This document shows positions 17,532 through 25,924 of a DNA stretch of 64,000 nt, piece after piece. The notes beneath the pieces were generated by a model. That model had not been told where the DNA came from. It did no database searches and worked only from the letters and a program-made list of their open reading frames with translations. This DNA comes from Bifidobacterium callitrichidarum (GTDB lineage Bacteria; Actinomycetota; Actinomycetes; Actinomycetales; Bifidobacteriaceae). The stretch covers positions 58,382 through 122,381 of the forward strand of contig NZ_QFFM01000008.1 in the NCBI RefSeq assembly GCF_003129905.1. Reading direction: 5' to 3'. Numbering within the stretch: the first letter of the stretch is position 1; each line of letters opens with the position of its first letter. The position numbers were made by a program, and so were the translations under genes.

Positions 17532-19370
17532 ATGAGCCCTGAAGCCTTAAGTGAACTGATTTCCAAGATTGCCCACAGCCTCGTCGCCGCCGGTCAGGCC
17601 GGCACCCTCACCGACGACCTGATCCCGCCCGTCGAGAAGCTCGCCGTCATGCGCCCGAAGGACCGCGCCCACGGCGACTGGGCCTCCAACATCGCCATGC
17701 AGCTGGCCAAGAAGGCCGGCATGAGGCCGCACGACCTGGCCGAACCGTTCGCCGCCGCGCTCGCCGAAGCCGACGGCATCAAGTCCGTGGAAGTGGCCGG
17801 CCCCGGCTTCATCAACATCACCCTTGACTCCGCATCGGCCGCCGCCGTGGTGGACCAGGTGCTGAACGCGCCCGCCGACGAGCACGGCATCTCCACCTAC
17901 GGCCGCAACGATCACCTGTCCGGCAAGACCCTGAACCTCGAGTTCGTCTCCGCCAACCCCACCGGTCCGATTCACATCGGCGGCACCCGCTGGGCCGCCA
18001 CCGGCGATTCGATGGCCCGCGTGCTCGAGGCCAACGGCGCCAAGGTGGTGCGCGAATACTACTTCAATGACCACGGCGAGCAGATCAACCGCTTCGCCAA
18101 GTCGCTCGTGGCCGCATGGGCCCGCGCCAACGACCTCGGCGAGGCCGGCTACCAGACCGAAACCCCGTTCGACGGCTACAAGGGCGCGTACATCGACGAG
18201 ATCGCCCGCCGCGTCCAGGACGAGGCCAAGGCCGACGGCGTGGAGCTCACTGCCCTGCAGCACGAGGACCAGGGCCTCAACGCCGACGGCGAGCCGATCG
18301 GTGAGTCCGATTCCGAGGTGCGCGAGGAGTTCCGCAAGCGTGCCGTGCCGATGATGTTCGACGAGATCCGCAAGTCCATGAAGGACTTCCGCGTCCACTT
18401 CGACGTGTGGTTCCACGAGAACAGCCTGTACTCCGACGGCGAGGTCAAGCGCGCCATCGAGGTGCTGCGCGAGCGTGGCGACATCTACGAGAAGGACGGC
18501 GCCACCTGGTTCGAGTCCACCAAGCACGGCGATGACAAGGACCGCGTGATCATCAAGTCCAACGGCGAGTTCGCCTACTTCGCCGCGGACATCGCGTACT
18601 ACTGGAACAAGCGCCACCGCGCCACCGATCCGGCCGACGTGGCCATCTACATGCTCGGCGCCGACCACCACGGCTACATCGGCCGCATGATGGCCATGTG
18701 CGCCGCCTTCGGCGACAAGCCCGGCGAGAACATGCAAATCCTCATCGGCCAGCTGGTCAACGTCCTGAAGGACGGCAAGGCCGTGCGCATGTCGAAGCGC
18801 GCCGGCAACGTCGTGACCATCGACGATCTGGTCGAGGCCATCGGCACGGACGCCTCCCGCTACTCGCTGGCCCGCACCGACTACAACTCTCCGGTGGACA
18901 TCGACCTCAACCTGCTCGCCTCCCACTCCAACGACAACCCGGTCTACTACGTGCAGTACGCGCACGCCCGCTCCTGCAACGTGGACCGCAACGCCGAGGC
19001 CGCCGGCATCACGTACGATGGCGCCGACCTGAGCCTGCTCGACACCGAGGCCGACGGCGAGGTGCTCGCCGCGCTCGCCCAGTGGCCGGCCCTGCTGACC
19101 CTGGCCGGCGACGCCTGCGCCCCGCACCGCGTGGCCCACTACCTGGAGGATCTGGCCGCCGCGTACCACAAGTGGTACAACGTCGAGCGCGTGGTGCCGA
19201 TGGAGCTGACCGATCCGGAGACCCGTGGCGACGCGGCCGAGGCCGTGCGCATCGCCAAGGCCCCGGAGCCGGCCCGTGCCGCCGCGCGCCTCAAGCTCAA
19301 CGATGCCGTGCGTGACGTAATCGCAGCCGGTCTCGACCTGCTTGGCGTCACCGCTCCGGAAAAGATGTGA
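17532..19370 (+). CDS. argS: Arginyl-tRNA synthetase
   Basis: A 612-residue class I synthetase that charges tRNA-Arg in the cytoplasm. The HIGH-like motif HIGG is in NPTGPIHIGGTRWAATGD near residue 146, and the KMSKS-like motif appears as RMSKRAG near residue 420. An N-terminal Add-1 tRNA-binding domain and a C-terminal DALR anticodon domain frame the catalytic core. The start is placed at ATG 17532 (MSPEALSEL), where family similarity appears to begin; upstream in-frame codons run through the promoter region. It is the first gene of a same-strand series argS, lysA, hom, thrB. Confidence 0.95.
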   Translation: MSPEALSELISKIAHSLVAAGQAGTLTDDLIPPVEKLAVMRPKDRAHGDWASNIAMQLAKKAGMRPHDLAEPFAAALAEADGIKSVEVAGPGFINITLDSASAAAVVDQVLNAPADEHGISTYGRNDHLSGKTLNLEFVSANPTGPIHIGGTRWAATGDSMARVLEANGAKVVREYYFNDHGEQINRFAKSLVAAWARANDLGEAGYQTETPFDGYKGAYIDEIARRVQDEAKADGVELTALQHEDQGLNADGEPIGESDSEVREEFRKRAVPMMFDEIRKSMKDFRVHFDVWFHENSLYSDGEVKRAIEVLRERGDIYEKDGATWFESTKHGDDKDRVIIKSNGEFAYFAADIAYYWNKRHRATDPADVAIYMLGADHHGYIGRMMAMCAAFGDKPGENMQILIGQLVNVLKDGKAVRMSKRAGNVVTIDDLVEAIGTDASRYSLARTDYNSPVDIDLNLLASHSNDNPVYYVQYAHARSCNVDRNAEAAGITYDGADLSLLDTEADGEVLAALAQWPALLTLAGDACAPHRVAHYLEDLAAAYHKWYNVERVVPMELTDPETRGDAAEAVRIAKAPEPARAAARLKLNDAVRDVIAAGLDLLGVTAPEKM

Positions 19371-19374
19371 CTTG

Positions 19375-19397
19375 GTGCCGGTCGCTACGACCGGCAC
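19375..19397 (+). terminator. Perfect 10-bp hairpin after argS
   Basis: GTGCCGGTCG and CGACCGGCAC are separated by three bases directly after the stop codon. There is no T-tract, so it may be a 3' stabilising structure rather than a terminator. Confidence 0.5.
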
Positions 19398-19408
19398 GCT
19401 TGATATTC

Positions 19409-19432
19409 GGCTCCCCTCTCTGAGGGGAGCTC
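19409..19432. repeat. Half copy of the GGCTCCCC repeat before lysA
   Basis: GCTCCCCTC and GAGGGGAGC form a short hairpin that corresponds to the left half of the repeat core. It ends 20 bases before the lysA start. Confidence 0.65.
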
Positions 19433-19451
19433 TCATAAAAGGACTTGCATT

Positions 19452-21062
19452 ATGCCTATTTCACCCATCTGGCCGGCCGCCACGGCAATTGACCCTGCGA
19501 CCGGCGCCATCACGTTCCACGGCCGCACCGCCGAATCGCTCCTGGACGAGTTCGGCTCGCCGCTCTACCTCATCGACACCGACGAGGTAGCCGCCCGCGC
19601 GCGTCACTTCGTGGCCGCCGCGGCCAAGGCGTTCAACAACTCCACCACGCATGTGAGCTTTGCCGGCAAGGCGTTCCTGTCCAAGGAGATCGTGCGCCTG
19701 GTCACCGCCGAAGGCATGCTCGTGGACACCTGCACGATGGGCGAGATGAAGATCGCCCTCGCTGCGGGCGTGCCCGGCCGTCGTCTTGTGCTGCACGGCA
19801 ACAACAAGTCGGACGAGGAGATCGCCCTGGCCATCGAGCAGGGCTTCGCCAAGATCGTGGTGGACGAGCCGAACGAGCCCGAGCGCATCGCCGCCATCGC
19901 CCATAGGCTCGGCAAGCGCGCCCGCGTGATGTTGCGCGTCACCGTTGGCGTCCATGCCGGTGGCCACGAGTACATCTCCACCGCGCACGAGGACCAGAAG
20001 TTCGGTGTGCCGCTGCTGCCGGCCGGTGCGGACGCCTCTGTGCTGGACACGGTGCTGAACAACCTCGCCGACGTGACGCCGGCCGCCACGAACGCGCGCA
20101 TCGCACCGTCCGCTGCTGCTGCCGCCACCGACGCCGCAACCGCCGCCCCGGCCGAGCACCACGAACGCAAGCTGCAGTACGACGTCAAGTACCCGTACGA
20201 CCTCTCCCACGAACAGGTCTCCGAGAAGGACAAAGCACTGGCCCAGGCCATGACGGCCATCGCCGACGGTCCGGCCATCGCCGTGCTCAAGACCATCCTG
20301 GCCAACCAGGACGTGCTCGAACTGGTCGGCGCGCACTCGCACATCGGCTCCAACATCCACGACGCAACCGCCTTCATCCAGGCCGCCAAGCGCATGATGC
20401 TGCTGCGCAAGACCCTGTACGCCACCGACGCCTTCACCCTGCCGGAGATCGACCTCGGCGGCGGCTACTCCGTGGCCTACACCGACGGCGAGGACTCGAT
20501 GGACATCGACGTGGAGCTCACCCGCCTGGCCGAGGCCGTGACCGCCACCAACCGCGCGCTCGGCATGCCCGCTCCGGCCATCAGCTTCGAACCCGGCCGC
20601 TACATCGTGGCCCCCGCCGGCGTGACGCTGTACCGCGTGGGCACTATCAAGCACGTGCACCTGTCCGATGCCAAGGATTCCGCCGGCAACCCGATCAGCG
20701 AGCGTGTGTACGTCTCGGTGGACGGCGGCATGTCCGACAACATCCGCCCGGCCCTGTACGGCGCCGACTACACCGCGCGACTCGCCAATCGCAAGGGTTC
20801 CGACGAGACGATGCTCGCCCGCGTGTGCGGCATGCACTGCGAGTCCGGCGACATCGTGGTGCACGAGGTGCGCCTGCCCGCCGACCTGCGCCGCGGCGAC
20901 ATCCTCGCCGTACCGGTCACCGGCGCGTACGGCCGCACGATGGCCTCCAACTACAACCAGGCGCTCATCCCGGCCGTTGTGGCCGTGAGCGAGTCCGGCG
21001 CGCACGTGATGCTGCGCCGCCAAACCATCGACGACCTGCTCGCCCTCGACGTGAGCGAGTGA
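19452..21062 (+). CDS. lysA: Diaminopimelate decarboxylase
   Basis: This PLP enzyme converts meso-diaminopimelate to lysine, the last step of the pathway. The 536-residue protein is longer than the usual 420-450. The PLP lysine is K73 (VSFAGKAFLSKE), GAHSHIGSNI forms part of the cofactor site, and ISFEPGRYIVA is the family motif near residue 377. Residues about 206-238 are an Ala/Thr-rich insertion followed by a further non-conserved stretch, which accounts for the extra length. AAAGGA lies 9 bases before the ATG. It sits between argS and hom, as in many actinobacteria. Confidence 0.95.
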   Translation: MPISPIWPAATAIDPATGAITFHGRTAESLLDEFGSPLYLIDTDEVAARARHFVAAAAKAFNNSTTHVSFAGKAFLSKEIVRLVTAEGMLVDTCTMGEMKIALAAGVPGRRLVLHGNNKSDEEIALAIEQGFAKIVVDEPNEPERIAAIAHRLGKRARVMLRVTVGVHAGGHEYISTAHEDQKFGVPLLPAGADASVLDTVLNNLADVTPAATNARIAPSAAAAATDAATAAPAEHHERKLQYDVKYPYDLSHEQVSEKDKALAQAMTAIADGPAIAVLKTILANQDVLELVGAHSHIGSNIHDATAFIQAAKRMMLLRKTLYATDAFTLPEIDLGGGYSVAYTDGEDSMDIDVELTRLAEAVTATNRALGMPAPAISFEPGRYIVAPAGVTLYRVGTIKHVHLSDAKDSAGNPISERVYVSVDGGMSDNIRPALYGADYTARLANRKGSDETMLARVCGMHCESGDIVVHEVRLPADLRRGDILAVPVTGAYGRTMASNYNQALIPAVVAVSESGAHVMLRRQTIDDLLALDVSE

Positions 21063-21127
21063 GCCGGCACCGGCGAGTAACGAGTAAGTCGAATGGACGA
21101 TTCCCGGCCGCTGTAGGAATCAATCCG

Positions 21128-21133
21128 TACAAT
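21128..21133 (+). promoter_or_regulatory. Candidate -10 element for hom
   Basis: TACAAT lies about 38 bases upstream of the hom GTG, leaving room for a short leader with the Shine-Dalgarno site GGAAGGA. No good -35 is visible at the normal distance. Confidence 0.4.
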
Positions 21134-21170
21134 GGCCGTGGAGCAATACCTCTTTGGAAGGACCCCTCAA

Positions 21171-22487
21171 GTGGCAGAAAAGAACGAAACCCCGATTCGC
21201 GTAGGCCTGCTGGGCGCCGGCACGGTCGGCTCCCAGACCGCCCGCCTCATCGTCGAGCAGAAGGACGAGCTGTCCGCCCGCATCGGCCGTCCGATCGAGC
21301 TGACCGGCGTGGCATGCCTGGATCCGAAGGAAACCGAGAAGTTCCCGTGGATCGACCAGTCCATCGTCACCACGGACACCATGAGCGTGGCCACCAACGC
21401 GGACATCGTCGTCGAACTCATCGGCGGCACCACCGTGGCCCGTAAGTTCGTGCTTGCCGCCATCGAGTCCGGCGCCTCCGTGGTCACCGCGAACAAGGCG
21501 CTGCTGGCCAAGTACGGCCCGGAGATCTACGCCGCGGCCGAGGCCAAGGGCGTCGACATCTACTTCGAGGCCGCCGTGGGCGGCGCCATCCCGTTCCTGC
21601 GCCCGCTGCGCGAGTCCCTCGTGGGCGACAAGGTGACCAGCATGCTCGGCATCGTCAACGGCACCACCAACTACATCCTCGACGAGATGACCACCAAGGG
21701 CCTCCAGTTCGACGATGTGTTGAAGGACGCCCAGGCCAAGGGTTACGCCGAAGCCGACCCGACCGGCGACATCGAGGGCTACGACGCCGCCAACAAGGCC
21801 GCCATCATGGCCACGCTCGGCTTCCACACCTCCGTGACCATCGACGACGTGTCCGTCGAAGGCATTACCAAGATTACCGCCGACGACATCGCCGCCGCCA
21901 CCGCCGAGGGCAAGGTCATCAAGCTGCTCGCCGTGGTCGAGAACGGCGAGGCCGGCGTCTCCGCCCGCGTCTACCCGGCCCTGATTCCGGAAACCCACCC
22001 GCTGGCCTCCGTGCATGGCTCGTTCAACGCCGTGTTCGTCAAGGCCGAGGCCGCCGACGACCTCATGTTCTACGGCCGTGGTGCCGGTGGCGCCCCGACC
22101 GCCTCCGCCGTGGTGGGCGACGTGGTCACCGAGGCCCGCCACATCGCCGCCGGTTGCACCGGCCCGTCCATCCCGCTGTACAAGAACCTGAAGAAGGCCC
22201 CGATCAACGCCTCCAAGGCCGCGTTCGCCGTGCGCTTCCTCATTCACGACAAGCCGGGCGTGCTGGCCGCCATCGCCGCCGAGTTCGCCAAGAACGGCGT
22301 GTCCATCAACGGCGTGAACCAGGATCTCAAGCCCACCATGACCGACCCCGGTTACGACGGCGAAATCCAGCAGCTGCGCGTGGTGACCCACCTGACCGAC
22401 GAGGAGACGCTGCGCGAGACCGTCAAGGCCGTGCAGGCGCTCGACTTCGTGACCGGCGAGCCGTCCATCCTGCGCGTGCTGGACTAG
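21171..22487 (+). CDS. hom: Homoserine dehydrogenase
   Basis: This NAD(P)H-dependent enzyme reduces aspartate semialdehyde to homoserine on the way to threonine and methionine. The 438-residue protein has the nucleotide-binding loop GLLGAGTVGSQ at residues 9-19, the catalytic-domain stretch GIVNGTTNYILDEM, and a C-terminal ACT domain (about 350-435, beginning VRFLIHDKPGVLAAIA) expected to give threonine feedback control. The GTG at 21171 is preferred because AAGGA lies 8 bases upstream, whereas the earlier in-frame ATG at 21132 overlaps the likely -10 element and has no ribosome site. Confidence 0.95.
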   Translation: MAEKNETPIRVGLLGAGTVGSQTARLIVEQKDELSARIGRPIELTGVACLDPKETEKFPWIDQSIVTTDTMSVATNADIVVELIGGTTVARKFVLAAIESGASVVTANKALLAKYGPEIYAAAEAKGVDIYFEAAVGGAIPFLRPLRESLVGDKVTSMLGIVNGTTNYILDEMTTKGLQFDDVLKDAQAKGYAEADPTGDIEGYDAANKAAIMATLGFHTSVTIDDVSVEGITKITADDIAAATAEGKVIKLLAVVENGEAGVSARVYPALIPETHPLASVHGSFNAVFVKAEAADDLMFYGRGAGGAPTASAVVGDVVTEARHIAAGCTGPSIPLYKNLKKAPINASKAAFAVRFLIHDKPGVLAAIAAEFAKNGVSINGVNQDLKPTMTDPGYDGEIQQLRVVTHLTDEETLRETVKAVQALDFVTGEPSILRVLD

Positions 22488-22509
22488 TTAGTCACCGCGC
22501 TGACAGTGA

Positions 22510-22558
22510 CTCCCCTCAGTCAGGCTTCGCCTGACAGCTCCCCTCAGAGAGGGGAGCC
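22510..22558 (-). repeat. GGCTCCCC palindromic repeat after hom
   Basis: A well-preserved core in reverse orientation: CTCCCCTCAGTC, an inner stem AGGCTTCGCCT, then CTCCCCTCAGAGAGGGGAGCC. Confidence 0.8.
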
Positions 22559-22576
22559 AAAGCTACAACATGCACA

Positions 22577-22726
22577 GGCTTCCCCTCTTTAGGACATTGC
22601 TGTGAAGCAAACAGCGGAGCTGTTTGTAGGCAATGTGCGAAACGACAGTCGAGCTGGCACAACGCGAACGAAGTTCGTCCGCAATTGCGAATGAGCTGTC
22701 GAACGAAGTGAGACTGAGGGGAGCTC
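22577..22726 (-). repeat. Structured repeat module, copy 2 (hom-thrB region), flanked by repeat-core ends
   Basis: The 150-bp module is the reverse complement of 17186-17304 over about 110 bases, sharing for example CGCAATTGCG and AACGCGAACGAA. Here its outer edges look like halves of the GGCTCCCC repeat (GGCTTCCCCTC on the left, GACTGAGGGGAGC on the right), as if the module is inserted within a repeat. Internal hairpins AAACAGCGGAGCTGTTT and GCGAACGAAGTTCGTC are clear. It ends 20 bases before the thrB start. Confidence 0.75.
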
Positions 22727-22745
22727 TTGTTATCGGAGATGCCAA

Positions 22746-23852
22746 ATGAATCCCATCTGTTCACAGGTGCGCGTGCGCGTGCCCGCCACGTCCGCCAACC
22801 TGGGCTCCGGCTTCGACACCGTGGGCCTGGCGCTCGACTACCACGACGAGCTCACGTTCACGCTCAACCCCGATCCCACCGACGGCGTGGCCCACGTGTT
22901 CATCCACGGCGAGGGCGAGGACACGTTGCCGCGCGACGAAACCCATCTGGTGGTCTCCACCTTCCGCCGCGCTTGCGCCACGTTCGGCCTGGGACGCCTC
23001 GGCTTCACGCTCGAGGCCACCAACAACATTCCGCAGGCCCGCGGCATGGGTTCCTCCGCCGAGGCCATCGTGGCCGGCATCGCGGCGGCGGCGGCCTTCG
23101 CCCAGCCCGGCGAGCTCAACCGTCCGGCCATCTTCGACATGGCCGCGCAGATCGAAGGCCATCCGGACAATGTGGCCCCGGCCGTGTTCGGTGGCCTGAC
23201 CGTCTCCTGGGACTTCGCCACGGCCGAAGGCGTCGGCTCGGTGGCCATCCCCGGCGGCGAACCGCTGCACGGCGGTTTCCATACCGTCAACTACCCGGTC
23301 GACCCGGCCATCACCGCGGCCGTGTTCGTGCCGGACTATGAGCTGTCCACCGAGAAGGCCCGTCAGGCGCTGCCCAAGGAAGTGCCGCACAAGGACGCGG
23401 TGTACAACGTGTCCCGTGTGGGACTGCTGCCGGCCGCAATGAACCCGGTGGTGCTGGCGCAAGCCGAGGCCCAGGGTGGTGCCGATGCGCTGGGCGGAAG
23501 CCCCGCGGGTACGGGTGTCTCCGGCGCTGCGGGTGCCGCTCAGGTGACTCCTGCCGCGTTCGCCACCGCGGCTGCGCAGGCCAATGCGCTGCTGTTCACG
23601 GCCACGCAGGATCGACTGCATCAGCCGTATCGCACGCCGCTGATGCCGCCGTCCTCCGAACTCATCGAGCTGTTCCGCGCCAAGGGCTATGCCGCCGCGG
23701 TCTCCGGCGCCGGCCCGTGCGTGCTCGTGCTGCACTACGGCAACGCGCGCGAGGCCATCGACCAGGTGGCCGCCACCCAGCTGGCATCCGGCCACTGGCG
23801 TGTGCTGCACCTGCCCATCAACACCAAAGGCGTGGAAATCGAACGGCGATAG
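22746..23852 (+). CDS. thrB: Homoserine kinase
   Basis: A GHMP-family kinase that phosphorylates homoserine for threonine synthesis. The 368-residue protein has the N-terminal ATSANLGSGFDTVGLAL motif and the ATP-binding IPQARGMGSSAEAIVAGI (about residues 95-112), with the C-terminal GHMP motif SGAGPCVLVL near residue 320. Residues 238-278 are an Ala/Gly-rich insertion with no obvious counterpart in shorter homologues. The ATG has GGAGAT 6 bases upstream. It follows hom on the same strand after a 258-base repeat-filled gap; two long hairpins close the unit. Confidence 0.95.
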   Translation: MNPICSQVRVRVPATSANLGSGFDTVGLALDYHDELTFTLNPDPTDGVAHVFIHGEGEDTLPRDETHLVVSTFRRACATFGLGRLGFTLEATNNIPQARGMGSSAEAIVAGIAAAAAFAQPGELNRPAIFDMAAQIEGHPDNVAPAVFGGLTVSWDFATAEGVGSVAIPGGEPLHGGFHTVNYPVDPAITAAVFVPDYELSTEKARQALPKEVPHKDAVYNVSRVGLLPAAMNPVVLAQAEAQGGADALGGSPAGTGVSGAAGAAQVTPAAFATAAAQANALLFTATQDRLHQPYRTPLMPPSSELIELFRAKGYAAAVSGAGPCVLVLHYGNAREAIDQVAATQLASGHWRVLHLPINTKGVEIERR

Positions 23853-23917
23853 GGTGGGGGAGCCGATTGGCGTGACTCCTGATCGGTCTCCTCATCGTTG
23901 AATATCGCTGAAGATTC

Positions 23918-23978
23918 GCGAAACAGACACTATGTATGCGGCTGAACGAAGCGTCCGCATACATAGTGTCTGTTTCGC
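23918..23978. terminator. Hairpin with a perfect 24-bp stem after thrB
   Basis: Bases 23918-23941 are exactly complementary to 23955-23978, with a 13-base loop. The inner arm reads CACTATGTATGCGG. It lies between the convergent thrB and ABC permease genes. Confidence 0.75.
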
Positions 23979-23983
23979 TATGA

Positions 23984-24038
23984 AAAACGTCACTAAGTAT
24001 GCGGGACCATGGTCGGGCCGCATACTTAGTGACGTTTT
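23984..24038. terminator. Second hairpin, perfect 21-bp stem, related arm
   Basis: Bases 23984-24004 pair exactly with 24018-24038. The arm shares CACTANGTATGCGG with the hairpin five bases upstream, and runs of A on one side and T on the other fit bidirectional termination. Confidence 0.75.
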
Positions 24039-24116
24039 ACGCCGGCAGGCATTGATCGGCATTGATCAGCCGCGGTCGGCATTGGTCCGCGCCGGTTGTA
24101 GGGCCGACGCGGCCGG

Positions 24117-25910
24117 TCAGTTGCGCACCAGTTCACGGCGGCCGAGCCGGAACGTCGAGAACACCCACGCCGCCACAGCCAACGCCAGCACGCCCAACGG
24201 CATCCATGCCTCCAATCCGGGCACGGTCAGCCGGTTGGTGAACCAGTTGCCCATCAGGAACATGTTCGGGAAGTAAATGAGCTGCGCGGGCAGCAGCACG
24301 AGCGACAGCAGCGGCACCATCACCAGCAGCATGCGAATGACCGAACGCATCGAACGGCACAGCCATGCGCCCAGCATCGTGACCGCCAACGTCAGCACCA
24401 GAACCGTCGCGCCGATGATTGCCAGATACTGTCCGAACGTCCAATAGGCCCACGGCACGATCGGTACGCCGAACATGTATTCGAACGAGATTCCGGAAAT
24501 GCCCGCGTTCGAGTTGAGAGTCAATACCGGCACGGCAAGGAAGTCGCGCAGCATCACTACCAGCGGAATGCCGAACGCGGCCAGCGAAACCAATCCGATA
24601 ATCAGCGAAGTGACCGCCGTCGCCGCCACACGGGCGTGCTGTCCGGACCGCCCCGAACGTGACGCCCACTGTAGTTGCATCATGCGTCGGCCGCGGTCAC
24701 GCACCATTACCGGCATGGTCATCGCGGCGGAGGCAATCACCGAGAACACGGCAATCACGAAGGTGTACATCCACGTTTTTTCCACTATGGAGTACTGGAT
24801 GTAGCTGGACCGGCCGGGCTCTGCGGCGTAACGGGCCAGCCGCTCGGTCACGGCCTTCGGCATCGTGCCGGGTACGCGGTACGACTGCGAGCCGATTGAG
24901 GCGTCGTCGGGATTGCAGCCGGTGCCAAGCTGAGCGTCGTCTGCGGTGCCGTCACCGTTGTTCGCAGAGGTGGAACCGCTGGCGTTCGCGTCGCCGGCAT
25001 CGCCGGTCCCGTTCGCGCTGGAACCGTTGTCGTTCATGCCATCGGCGTCCGCGGTTCCGGAGCCGTCATTCCCGGCGTTACCTGTCGTATCGTTGGCATC
25101 GCCGTCCGACTCCCCGCCGGTTTCGTTCGTCACCGTCTTGCCGGTGATGTCCGTGGTCGCACAGCCTCCGGAGATCGCGGTCGACCATCCGTTTTCGGCC
25201 TCCGCCCAGTAGTCGCGCTCGAACTGCTTCTGCACTGCCGTGATCGGGTGATCGGTACTGGCGGTGGATCGCAGCATCTCCACCGAATTGGTCAGATTAT
25301 GTTGCGCATCGGCCTGGGTCATGGGGAAATGCCTCATCAGCAAGCTGATGTTGTACAGATCCTGCAGCGCCTCGGAATCCCTGAGGATGATGTGTTCGGC
25401 CTCCCCTATAGCACGTTGTTGCTTCTCGCTCATGTGCGCCATCGGGTCCTTTGCCCGTTTGGCGGCGGCGATGGCCGCGCTTTCAGCCGTATTCGCACCG
25501 GTCGAAGTCTTGCCGTCGGTGAGTGTATTGGGTGCACCGGTTGGGTAGAACGACGTTCTGCCGACAATCGAGTCGTTCCAGCGCTCATAATCGGCGAAAT
25601 CGTTGATGCCGAGCGTTTTGGCTTCGGTCGGGTGCGCTTGGATGTCGCGCGTCACCTGCCTTTCCAGGCGGGGGATATCGGCCTTCATTTTGTCGATAGT
25701 GGCTTTGTCGGTGAGTGGGCCATACCGCTTGATAAGCCGCTGCTCGCCGGTGAGGGCGAGTGAGGTGCCGGGCTCGTAGGCCTCGGTGGCGGTGTAGTCG
25801 TTGAAGGCCGGCAGGATGCCGACGAACGTCCACAGCGCGCCCATCGCGATGAGGACCAATACGGGAAGCGGACGCCAGATCTTGCGCATCTCCGCTGCGA
25901 ACAATGTCAT
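24117..25910 (-). CDS. ABC transporter permease with large low-complexity extracytoplasmic region
   Basis: A 597-residue membrane protein, last gene of the sigma-factor operon. One helix near residues 15-37 is followed by about 350 residues outside the membrane and then about six helices to the C-terminus, the plan of ABC-2-type permeases. Residues 255-335 are an extreme Asn/Gly/Asp/Thr/Ala-rich stretch, bracketed by two cysteines (CATTDIT and GTGCNPD) that could form a disulfide. AAAGGAG lies 7 bases before the ATG. The partner ATPase is at 27348-28229. Export of or resistance to an antimicrobial peptide is a guess from the sigma-ABC arrangement, not shown by sequence. Confidence 0.8.
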   Translation of the reverse strand: MTLFAAEMRKIWRPLPVLVLIAMGALWTFVGILPAFNDYTATEAYEPGTSLALTGEQRLIKRYGPLTDKATIDKMKADIPRLERQVTRDIQAHPTEAKTLGINDFADYERWNDSIVGRTSFYPTGAPNTLTDGKTSTGANTAESAAIAAAKRAKDPMAHMSEKQQRAIGEAEHIILRDSEALQDLYNISLLMRHFPMTQADAQHNLTNSVEMLRSTASTDHPITAVQKQFERDYWAEAENGWSTAISGGCATTDITGKTVTNETGGESDGDANDTTGNAGNDGSGTADADGMNDNGSSANGTGDAGDANASGSTSANNGDGTADDAQLGTGCNPDDASIGSQSYRVPGTMPKAVTERLARYAAEPGRSSYIQYSIVEKTWMYTFVIAVFSVIASAAMTMPVMVRDRGRRMMQLQWASRSGRSGQHARVAATAVTSLIIGLVSLAAFGIPLVVMLRDFLAVPVLTLNSNAGISGISFEYMFGVPIVPWAYWTFGQYLAIIGATVLVLTLAVTMLGAWLCRSMRSVIRMLLVMVPLLSLVLLPAQLIYFPNMFLMGNWFTNRLTVPGLEAWMPLGVLALAVAAWVFSTFRLGRRELVRN

Positions 25911-25924
25911 GATGGCTCCTTTGC

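Noticed and set aside
24039..24110. Triplicated GGCATTGATC-like words near the end of the ABC permease gene, considered as a CRISPR or iteron array
   Set aside because: Only three imperfect short copies with irregular spacing and no associated genes.
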